A stretch of DNA of 62,481 nucleotides. Source: an uncultured Collinsella sp. Lineage in GTDB: Bacteria > Actinomycetota > Coriobacteriia > Coriobacteriales > Coriobacteriaceae. Position numbers and translations under genes: made by a program. This document shows, piece by piece, positions 25,743 through 34,131 of this stretch (positions within the stretch are counted from its first letter, which is position 1; every line of letters starts with the position of its first letter). The stretch spans positions 1 to 62,481 of the forward strand of contig CATYVH010000009.1 of the NCBI GenBank assembly GCA_958413765.1. Direction: 5' to 3'. The notes beneath the pieces were generated by a model. It made no database searches. It worked only from the letters and a program-made list of their open reading frames with translations, and was not told the DNA's origin.

Positions 25743-26777
25743 CTACCAGATTCCCAGCACGTGCTGCATTCCCAAACTCATGCACGCAATGCCAATCCAG
25801 CAGCAAAAGCCCAGCGCGATGGGCTTGCCGCCCTTTTTGACCAGCTCGACGATATCGGTATTAAAGCCAATAGCCGCCATGGCCATCACGATAAAGAACT
25901 TCGACAGCTCCTTGATGGGCGCCGTGATGGACACGGGAAGCTGAAGCACCGTGGTGATTACGCTCGCCAGCACAAAGAACAGCACAAACATGGGAAACGC
26001 GCGTTTAAGCGAGAACGTGCTTTTGGCGTCGCCGCCGGCCTTGCGCGCCAGATGCATCTGCCAGCATGCGAGGACCAACGTGATGGGAATAATGGCCAGT
26101 GTCCTGGTGAGCTTGACCACCGTGGCGCTCTCGAGCACATTGGCGCCGGGATGCATGCTGTCCCAAGCGCTCGCCGCAGCCGTTACGGACGAGGTGTCGT
26201 TGATGGCGGTGCCGGCAAACAGGCCAAAGCCCTCGTTGGTCAGCCCGAGCATACCGCCGAGCGTTGGAAACACGAGCGCCGCGATAACGTTAAACAGGAA
26301 GATGACCGAAATAGCCTGGGCAATCTCGCGATCGTCGGCATCGATGACGGGCGCGGTCGCGGCGATGGCAGAACCGCCGCAAATCGACGAACCCACACCC
26401 ACAAGCGTCGCGATCTTGCCCGGCACGTTCATAACGCGGCAGAGCACGAAGGCGATGACAAGCGAAGTCGAGATTGTCGCCACGATAATCGGCAGCGACT
26501 GAGCGCCTTTGGACAGAATCTGCGAGAGGTTCATGCCAAAGCCAAGCAGGATAACCGCGTACTGCAAGACTTTTTTAGACGTATAGGTGACACCGGCGGC
26601 GAGCTGTTCGCGATGATTCTTGGGAAAGACGATTGCCAGAACCATGCCGAAGAGGATGGCGAATACCGGCCCACCGACCACCTCAATCTGTTTGCCGAGC
26701 AGCGTTGCGGGGATAGCGATGATCAGGCAGAACAAGACGCCCTTCCAGCGCTCGCGTACGATATTCGCCAGTTGCAT
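25743..26777 (-). CDS. YeiH family putative sulfate/anion exporter
   Basis: Predicted polytopic membrane protein of 344 residues of the YeiH/UPF0324 family, annotated in relatives as putative sulfate exporters; transport is not demonstrated for most. About ten hydrophobic segments are visible. Family blocks are GGPVFAILFGMVLAIVFP, GFGMNLSQI and GVGSSICGGSAIAATAPVI with its conserved Ser-Ile-Cys-Gly-Gly. AAGGAA lies 9 bases before the ATG. It is divergent from the GntR gene at 26941 and upstream of the NtrC-like regulator on the same strand; either could control it. Confidence 0.9.
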   Translation of the reverse strand: MQLANIVRERWKGVLFCLIIAIPATLLGKQIEVVGGPVFAILFGMVLAIVFPKNHREQLAAGVTYTSKKVLQYAVILLGFGMNLSQILSKGAQSLPIIVATISTSLVIAFVLCRVMNVPGKIATLVGVGSSICGGSAIAATAPVIDADDREIAQAISVIFLFNVIAALVFPTLGGMLGLTNEGFGLFAGTAINDTSSVTAAASAWDSMHPGANVLESATVVKLTRTLAIIPITLVLACWQMHLARKAGGDAKSTFSLKRAFPMFVLFFVLASVITTVLQLPVSITAPIKELSKFFIVMAMAAIGFNTDIVELVKKGGKPIALGFCCWIGIACMSLGMQHVLGIW

Positions 26778-26940
26778 ATGGGATTCCTTCTTTCTCTTTC
26801 ACGTTTGCGACGGCTTATGATACGGCAACATTGAGCGCAGCCTTGCGTAAACAAAGACTAAGATGCCGCAATAGTTCTTGGGCAACAGCCGAATTACCCA
26901 CCGCGGAAAGCTGATTCGCGGCATAATTAACAACTGACAT

Positions 26941-27672
26941 ATGAGTTTGATAGAACAGTTGCGAGGCGCTATGGAAGAATCGATGCACGTCGGCGAGCAG
27001 GAAACGAGCCTACAGGACCAGTCCTACCACACCATTCGACGCAAAATCGTCTACCTGGACTACAAGCCGGGCGAAAAGCTGGGCGTCAAGCAACTTTGCG
27101 ACGACCTGGATATGGGTCGCACGCCCGTGCGCGAGGCTTTGGTTCGCTTGGCGCAGGAAGGCCTGGTGCGCACCGTGCCCCAGAGCGGCACCTACGTCTC
27201 ACCCATCAACCTCACCCTTGCCGAGAGTGCCTGTTACATCCGCGAGCATCTGGAAAAGCAGGTGATTGTGGAGTGCTGTGCGCGCGCCACGTCGACCGGC
27301 ATCGAGCAGCTCGACCGCGCCATCGTGCTGCAGGAAAAGGCCATGGCCGAAGAGGATCGCATCGGCTTCTTTTTGAGCGACAACCTCATGCATCACATGA
27401 TTTTTAGCATCGCATGTCGCAGCACCGTGTGGTCGTGGCTCGAAGAGACCAATGCCGACCTGGAGCGCTTCCGCTGGCTGCGCGCCGCCACGCAGGTTCT
27501 CGACAATCAGGACATCGTGAACGAGCACAAGCAGATTCGCCGCGCTATCGCCGGTCGCGACCCCATCGAAGCGAGCTTTTTGGTCAGCAAGCACCTACAC
27601 ATGATGTTCCGCAACCAAACCGAAGTTCTGGACCAGTTCCCCGAGTACTTCGAGACCAGCAAGCTCCGCTAA
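26941..27672 (+). CDS. GntR family regulator (FadR/FCD subgroup)
   Basis: A 243-residue regulator. An N-terminal winged helix (LGVKQLCDDLDMGRTPVREA, LVRLAQEGLVRTVPQSGTYV) precedes an all-helical FCD ligand domain with the expected metal-site histidines in DNLMHHMIF and VNEHKQI. The first 22 residues are an extra segment. No Shine-Dalgarno is visible before the ATG. A CATAAT box about 14 bases upstream would give an almost leaderless mRNA; a later in-frame start is the alternative. It is divergent from yeiH, the natural candidate target. FCD regulators usually sense organic acids or sugar acids. Confidence 0.88.
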   Translation: MSLIEQLRGAMEESMHVGEQETSLQDQSYHTIRRKIVYLDYKPGEKLGVKQLCDDLDMGRTPVREALVRLAQEGLVRTVPQSGTYVSPINLTLAESACYIREHLEKQVIVECCARATSTGIEQLDRAIVLQEKAMAEEDRIGFFLSDNLMHHMIFSIACRSTVWSWLEETNADLERFRWLRAATQVLDNQDIVNEHKQIRRAIAGRDPIEASFLVSKHLHMMFRNQTEVLDQFPEYFETSKLR

Positions 27673-27679
27673 CCTGCCA

Positions 27680-27718
27680 AAACCACCACAAAGGGGACAG
27701 GCACCTTTGTGGTGGTTT
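27680..27718. repeat. GGGGACAG-core palindrome
   Basis: AAACCACCACAAAGG and CCTTTGTGGTGGTTT are perfect 15-bp arms around GGACAGGCA. It lies 7 bases after the GntR stop, facing the glmS terminator, and ends in TTTCT, so it can end the GntR transcript. Confidence 0.85.
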
Positions 27719-27726
27719 CTCCGTAC

Positions 27727-27767
27727 AAAAAGGCCCGGCTCCGTCTGATGACGCGGAGCCGGGCCTT
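27727..27767 (-). terminator. Intrinsic terminator of glmS
   Basis: Minus-strand stem AAGGCCCGGCTCCG / CGGAGCCGGGCCTT followed by TTTG, 24 bases after the glmS stop. Between stop and stem lies GTTCCGCCGTTCTAAC, the left half of the hairpin family seen at 23561. Confidence 0.92.
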
Positions 27768-27790
27768 GGTCGTTAGAACGGCGGAACCAA

Positions 27791-29638
<1,848 letters not shown>

Positions 29639-29746
29639 AGGATAAATCCCTTCGTTCGCGTGACTGCAAGACGTCCACGCACAAGGGGCGCTGAGACGTA
29701 CGACGTTCGAGTATTGTACTCACGCAAACGCAAGCTGATATACCAG

Positions 29747-29770
29747 AAGTGGTATCTCAACTTAGATACC
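29747..29770. repeat. Hairpin in the glmS upstream region
   Basis: GTGGTATCT (29747-29755) pairs perfectly with AGATACCAC (29762-29770). It lies about 110 bases upstream of glmS and could be an operator dyad or the edge of the neighbouring mosaic of palindromes. Confidence 0.6.
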
Positions 29771-29791
29771 ACCCGATGCACACACGTCCAG

Positions 29792-29840
29792 CTGGTCCAA
29801 ACCACCACAATGGGGACAGGCGCCTTTGTGGCGGTTTGGA
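29792..29840. repeat. GGGGACAG-core palindrome, forward copy in mosaic
   Basis: GGTCCAAACCACCACAATGG and its near complement (29822-29840) flank GGACAGGCG. It is the left outer member of a four-element mirror arrangement that ends at 30062. Confidence 0.8.
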
Positions 29841-29866
29841 CCGGGGCGGCGCCCTGTCCCAGCGAA

Positions 29867-29922
29867 AGATCTCGATCTGTAACATCTGGGGCTCCGGAAG
29901 CCGGCTTAGTGTTACAGATCGA
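29867..29922. repeat. TCTCGATCTGTAAC palindrome, forward copy
   Basis: TCTCGATCTGTAACA and TGTTACAGATCGAGA are perfect 15-bp arms. The interior begins TCTGG and ends with CCGGCT plus a few bases. A second copy in the opposite direction follows at 29949. Confidence 0.8.
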
Positions 29923-29948
29923 GACATTACAGTTCGGCCCCTGCACTA

Positions 29949-30003
29949 TCTCTCGATCTGTAACAGGTAGAGCCGGTTTTGCCGTCCAGATGTTACAGAT
30001 CGA
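29949..30003. repeat. TCTCGATCTGTAAC palindrome, inverted copy
   Basis: It has the same 15-bp arms as the element at 29867. The interior, read on the other strand, again runs from TCTGG to CCGGCT, so the copy is inverted. Confidence 0.8.
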
Positions 30004-30027
30004 GACAATTGAAGGCCCGAGCAGCTC

Positions 30028-30062
30028 AAACCGCCACAAAGGTGCCTGTCCCCTTTGTGGCG
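30028..30062. repeat. GGGGACAG-core palindrome, inverted copy in mosaic
   Basis: ACCGCCACAAAGG and CTTTGTGGCGGT flank TGCCTGTCCC, the reverse orientation of the element at 29792. Confidence 0.8.
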
Positions 30063-30078
30063 GTCCGGGGCAGTAGCA

Positions 30079-30130
30079 GCGTTTCCCCAGATAAAACCTG
30101 CCAAAATAAACCTGTCCCTTTTTGGTAGGT
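30079..30130. repeat. CTGTCCC element with AAACCTGCCAAAA arms
   Basis: AAACCTGCCAAAA (30092-30104) pairs with TTTTTGGTAGGTTT (30117-30130). The 42 bases from 30079 to 30120 recur inverted at 46082-46124 with one extra G. The element runs into the promoter of the LacI gene. Confidence 0.75.
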
Positions 30131-30137
30131 TTGGGAT

Positions 30138-30168
30138 GCTACAATCTGGCTTGTACTTGAAACGCATC
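30138..30168 (+). promoter_or_regulatory. LacI gene promoter region and putative self-operator
   Basis: TACAAT at 30138-30143 is a good -10; the -35 would fall in the neighbouring repeat and is poor. TTGAAACGCATCAA at 30155-30168 resembles the cleaner dyads TGAAACGTTTCA (38376) and TTGAATCGTTTCAA (44126), so the LacI product may repress its own gene. Confidence 0.5.
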
Positions 30169-30180
30169 AAAGGGGCCGCT

Positions 30181-31314
30181 ATGGCAAAGATAAAAATCAG
30201 CGATGTCGCGCGCGAGGCAGGGGTCTCGCTGGGCACGGTGTCCAACGCGCTCAACCACCCCGAAAAGCTGCGCCCCGAGACCCTCAAGCTCATCAACGAG
30301 ACCATCAATCGCTTGGGTTACCTGCCCAACCAAAGCGCCCGTCAGCTCGCGGGCGGCGCCACCAAGTCCTTTGGCCTGGTCCTCCCCCGTCTCGACCACG
30401 GCTTCTCGCTCCAGATTGCCAGCGGCGCCCATAACGAGGCACGCAAGCACGGCTATGACTTGCTCATCGCCAACGCCGACAACGACGACATTCTCGAAGA
30501 CCATTACCTGCGCTACTTTATGGGCACTCAGATGTCCGGCGTCATGGTTCAGCCCATGGCATCCCCCGACTGGCACCCGACCATGACTAAAATGCCCGTG
30601 CCGATCGTCCATCTGGACATCCACTGTTCCGAGCCCGGCTACTACGTGGCTGCCGATAACGAAGCCCAAGGTCGCATCATCGCCGAGCTCGCCATCGCCC
30701 GTGGCGCACGCCATATTGTCGTTGTGGGTCGAGCAGCATTTATGCAGCTCACCCTACGCGTGCTTGGCATTCACAAGGCTCTCGCCCTGCATCCCGATAT
30801 CAAGATCGAAGTCATCGACGCCGGCGAATGGAATACCGCTGCCGACGGCTACAGCATCGGCACCCAGATTGCCGAGCGCTCCGATGACGAGCGCCCCGAT
30901 TTTGTCATCGGCCTGACCGACGTACTGGCGTCGGGCGTTATCTCGGCGCTGATCGACAAAGGCATCTCCGTCCCCGAGCAGGTCCGCGTGGCCGGCTGCG
31001 ACGGCAATCCCCTTGCCTGGAGCGGATCGGTCCCCCTCACCACGGTGGCGCCTCCGGGCTACGAGATTGGCCGCAAGGGCGTGCAGCTGCTCATGGAGCA
31101 GATTGAGAACAAGCCCGCCGCCAAGACCAAACACGTCCGCATCGGCTCAGCCGCGCGCACCGTCACCGCGGTCACGGCCACCGAGGACATCAACCGCCAA
31201 GAAATCGTACGCCCCTTCTTGCTCGAGCGCGTGAGCACCCGCAGCATCTCCCCCGACGCGACCGCAGCCCCCGCGGCCCCCGCCACCGACATCAACCTGG
31301 GAGCCTACCTGTAG
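30181..31314 (+). CDS. LacI family regulator, candidate rhamnoside repressor
   Basis: A 377-residue repressor. The N-terminal headpiece KISDVAREAGVSLGTVSNAL, with the minor-groove hinge YLPNQSARQLAGG, is followed by a periplasmic-binding-like sensor domain (SFGLVLPRLDHGFSLQIASG to the C-terminal TTVAPPGYEIGRKGVQLLME). A Pro/Ala-rich tail of about 30 residues ends the protein. AAAGGGG lies 5 bases before the ATG. It is convergent with licT, and LacI-type dyads stand before both the PTS operon and the rha operon, so I infer that it represses these until rhamnose or a rhamnoside is present. The effector is unknown. Confidence 0.9.
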   Translation: MAKIKISDVAREAGVSLGTVSNALNHPEKLRPETLKLINETINRLGYLPNQSARQLAGGATKSFGLVLPRLDHGFSLQIASGAHNEARKHGYDLLIANADNDDILEDHYLRYFMGTQMSGVMVQPMASPDWHPTMTKMPVPIVHLDIHCSEPGYYVAADNEAQGRIIAELAIARGARHIVVVGRAAFMQLTLRVLGIHKALALHPDIKIEVIDAGEWNTAADGYSIGTQIAERSDDERPDFVIGLTDVLASGVISALIDKGISVPEQVRVAGCDGNPLAWSGSVPLTTVAPPGYEIGRKGVQLLMEQIENKPAAKTKHVRIGSAARTVTAVTATEDINRQEIVRPFLLERVSTRSISPDATAAPAAPATDINLGAYL

Positions 31315-31359
31315 CAAAAACCACCACAAGAGGGACAGTCCCTCTTGTGGTGGTTTTTG
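31315..31359. terminator. 45-bp perfect palindrome between two stop codons; bidirectional terminator
   Basis: Arms of 22 bases (CAAAAACCACCACAAGAGGG and two more) pair perfectly around a single A, giving GGGACAGTCCC at the tip. It begins right after the LacI stop (31312-31314) and ends right before the licT stop (31360-31362 on the minus strand). The outer TTTTT in both directions makes it an ideal two-way terminator. Sequence family as at 27680. Confidence 0.9.
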
Positions 31360-32184
31360 CTATTCGATGCTCGAGCGCAGGCGCTGGATGTGCATCAGCA
31401 GGTAGAGCGTCTCGTTCTCGCTGCATTCCCAGCCGTGCTCGGAAATAAAGTAGGCGAGGATATCTGCCGTACAGGCATACGACTCCGGATACGTCTCCTT
31501 CATAACGGGAAGCATCGTTCCAAAGCCGGCATCCGCGTCCTCCCCCAGCTTGATACGGTCGAGCAAAAATCTCACATGCATCGCAAAGCGTGCATAGGTA
31601 AAAGACGAGGTATCGAGAGCTCCGATGTGCCGCACCACGATCTCTGTCAGGTCCTCAAGCACGCGCGTCGCCTCGATCGTAGCCTCCATGTTGCTCTGCT
31701 CGGACTCGCCGTCGATCAGGTGCAGAGCAATGTTGGTGACCTCGGCCTCGGGAAGTTCAACCCCCAGGCGGCTCTTTGCGAGCGTGAGCGCACGGCGGGC
31801 GACGGCGACCTCGCGCGGATACAGACGCATCACGTCAAACGAAAGCGGCGTCTCGATCACCACGCCCTGGCTCACGCGCTGGCAGGCAAAATTGATATGG
31901 TCGGCGAGCGTCACGGGCGCGTTGGGGTTGAACTCCGTGTCGAGCTTGGCGCTCGCGTAATCGACGATATCGGCCGCAAGCAGCAGCACATCGGACGGAA
32001 TATCCTTGAGCGCGGCAACCGACGCCCCGCCCACGCCGTAGAACGTGCGCTCGACGATCGAAAGGTCCTTAAGCTCATAAGGGGGCCTGCGGTAGGCGAT
32101 GCCCTTGCCAAAGACAACAAGGTCCTGCCCGTCGTCATCGCGGGCGAGCGCGCAGTTGTTGTTGATCTTCTTGAGGATCCACAT
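31360..32184 (-). CDS. licT: LicT/BglG family transcription antiterminator
   Basis: A 274-residue RNA-binding antiterminator controlled by PTS phosphorylation. The CAT RNA-binding domain (residues 1-55, MWILKKINNNCALARDDDGQ, GKGIAY) is followed by two PRD domains. The expected phosphorylatable histidines are in LADHINFA and NIALHL (PRD1) and FAMHVRFL and LLMHIQRL (PRD2). It is the last gene of the PTS-rhamnosidase-reductase operon, and the operon leader carries a matching RAT site and terminator, so it should control its own operon. GGAAGG lies 8 bases before the ATG. Confidence 0.93.
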   Translation of the reverse strand: MWILKKINNNCALARDDDGQDLVVFGKGIAYRRPPYELKDLSIVERTFYGVGGASVAALKDIPSDVLLLAADIVDYASAKLDTEFNPNAPVTLADHINFACQRVSQGVVIETPLSFDVMRLYPREVAVARRALTLAKSRLGVELPEAEVTNIALHLIDGESEQSNMEATIEATRVLEDLTEIVVRHIGALDTSSFTYARFAMHVRFLLDRIKLGEDADAGFGTMLPVMKETYPESYACTADILAYFISEHGWECSENETLYLLMHIQRLRSSIE

Positions 32185-32229
32185 CGCCTATCCTTCCCTT
32201 CTGACCCACTGTACAACCTAGCACATGTG

Positions 32230-34131
32230 CTAGATGGATGCCGCTGCAGAGTAGCCTTCAAACACGGCATCCTTGATGACGCGCGCCCGGCGGCAGTCAC
32301 CCACCAGATATGTTTGGGGCACCACGCCCGCAAGGCCCTCGGCAAGCGCGGTGCGCGGCCGCACGCCCGCAGCGATTACCACGTTGTCGCAGGCGAGCAC
32401 GCGCTCGGCCCCATCGGGCCCGCTCACGCACACGCCCTCATCGCCGATCGAGGTGCAAGAAGTGTTGAGCAGCACCTCGATGGCCTTGCCCTGCCTGTCA
32501 AACATCTGGCGGAGCGCGATCCTAAAGAGTGAGTTGCCCTGCGCCGCGAGCGCAGGCCCCATCTCGACCACCTTGACCTCGTGCCCTTGCTCGGCAAGCT
32601 CGAGCGCCAGCTCGGCACCGATCGTGCCGCCGCCGACGACCACCACGCGCGAGCCGAGGTCCTCCACATGCTCGATAGCCTGGGCAAACCCCCTAACGAC
32701 GGGCGCATCGACACCCGGAACGGGAGGCACAAACGGCTCGGCGCCCACGGCGACGACGAGCGCATCGGGCGCCATCTCCTCCACAAAGGCACGGTCCACC
32801 TCGCACCCAAAGCGCACGTCAAGCACGCCCGCGCGCTCGAGCCCGGCAATCTTGTGCTCGAGATAGTGCAGGTAGCGAGCGATATCCTCCTTGTGGGATT
32901 CCTGGGCGATAAGCCTCACATTGCCGCCCACGCGATCGGCGCGCTCCGCGAGCGCCACCTTGTGACCGCGCGCGCAGGCTGTGATCGCCGCCATGCAGCC
33001 GGCAGGGCCGGCACCCACCACGAGCACGCGCTTCGAAACCTCCGCGGGCTCCACCGTGCGCGGAACATAATCCTCGTTGGCAAAGCGCGGGTTCACGCTG
33101 CAGCCCACGTTCCAGCGGTCCGTCGAAATGTGGTAGCACTGCAGACAGCGCAGGCACGGCACGATATCCTCGGCACGGTCGTCACGTGCCTTGGCGGGCC
33201 ACAGGGGGTCGGCGGCCAGGGCACGCGCGAGTGCCACCATGTCGCAGGCGCCCTCGGCGATGGCGCGCTCCGCCTCCTCGGGCGTCTCGACGGAGCCCAC
33301 GAGCGTCACGGGGACATCGACTGCCGCCTTAACGGCACGGGCGAGCTCCAGGTTGAGCAGATGCGGGTCGAGGTTAGTTGCCGAAGTGTGCACGTTGGCC
33401 TCGTGCTCGATATCGAGCCCGCAGGAGACCTGAATGCTTGTCACGTAGCGCTGGGCCTCGCGGCAAAACGCGATGACGTCGTCAAGCTCTATGCCGCCCG
33501 GCATCCACTCGTCAGCCGAGATGCGCACCTCCATGGCAAAGCGCGGCCCCACGGCCTCGCGGCAGGCGCTCAGCACCTGCAAGGGAAAGCGCATGCGATT
33601 TTCGATGGAACCGCCGTACCCATCCGTGCGGTGGTTGAACAGCGGGCTTAAAAACTGCCCCATGAGCCAGCCGTGCCCAAAGTGCAAAAACACCATGTCA
33701 AAGCCCGCGCGGCGCGCATCAACGCACGCCTGCACCCAACATGCGGTCGTATGCTCCATCATGGCGGACGTCATGGCGCGCACCTCGATGCCATCGGCGC
33801 GCACAAAGCCGTCCGGTCCCATGGCGTAGTCCACGGTGCGCGCATACTGACCCGCATGCGCAAGCTCGATGCTTGCCGCCGCACCACCCGCGCGCGCCAT
33901 GCGGGCGCGGGCCACCGTGGACTCGCGCTCGTACTTGGAGAATGCATACGGCTCATCGGCGCTCATCCACGACGAGCGCCCGGGCTCCACAATGGCGTGC
34001 CCGCAGATCACGACACCGGCGCCACCGCGGCAGCGATCCTCGTAATGCTCGCTCATGGGGTTTGCGACGATGCGGTTCTGCACAAGCGTGTCGCCCAGCC
34101 TGATGGGAGAAAACAGATGCGGATAGCTCAT
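32230..34131 (-). CDS. Old-yellow-enzyme-type ene-reductase (FMN, 4Fe-4S, FAD)
   Basis: A 633-residue member of the 2,4-dienoyl-CoA reductase/enoate reductase group. An N-terminal OYE barrel (residues 1-320, FSPIRLGDTLVQNRIV, NHRTDGYGGSIENRMRFP), a 4Fe-4S motif Cys326, Cys329, Cys332, Cys344, then FAD/NAD(P)H Rossmann domains (VLVVGAGPAGCMAA, VVVVGGGTIGAELALEL). In the active-site block HFGHGWLMGQFLSP, Trp155 stands where most relatives have Tyr. It reduces an activated C=C bond. Its ATG directly follows the stop of the GH78 gene (TAGATG), so translation is coupled. Operon context suggests the aglycone of a plant rhamnoside as substrate; this is inference. Confidence 0.92.
   Translation of the reverse strand: MSYPHLFSPIRLGDTLVQNRIVANPMSEHYEDRCRGGAGVVICGHAIVEPGRSSWMSADEPYAFSKYERESTVARARMARAGGAAASIELAHAGQYARTVDYAMGPDGFVRADGIEVRAMTSAMMEHTTACWVQACVDARRAGFDMVFLHFGHGWLMGQFLSPLFNHRTDGYGGSIENRMRFPLQVLSACREAVGPRFAMEVRISADEWMPGGIELDDVIAFCREAQRYVTSIQVSCGLDIEHEANVHTSATNLDPHLLNLELARAVKAAVDVPVTLVGSVETPEEAERAIAEGACDMVALARALAADPLWPAKARDDRAEDIVPCLRCLQCYHISTDRWNVGCSVNPRFANEDYVPRTVEPAEVSKRVLVVGAGPAGCMAAITACARGHKVALAERADRVGGNVRLIAQESHKEDIARYLHYLEHKIAGLERAGVLDVRFGCEVDRAFVEEMAPDALVVAVGAEPFVPPVPGVDAPVVRGFAQAIEHVEDLGSRVVVVGGGTIGAELALELAEQGHEVKVVEMGPALAAQGNSLFRIALRQMFDRQGKAIEVLLNTSCTSIGDEGVCVSGPDGAERVLACDNVVIAAGVRPRTALAEGLAGVVPQTYLVGDCRRARVIKDAVFEGYSAAASI

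Noticed and set aside
29640..29800. glmS ribozyme upstream of glmS
   Set aside because: The conserved cleavage-site and pseudoknot core sequences of the ribozyme are not recognisable in the 160 bases before the gene.
32230..34131. Bilirubin reductase (BilR) with the flavodoxin at 6005 as partner
   Set aside because: The two genes are 26 kb apart, and this reductase sits in a rhamnosidase operon with no bilirubin link; family motifs alone do not support the name.
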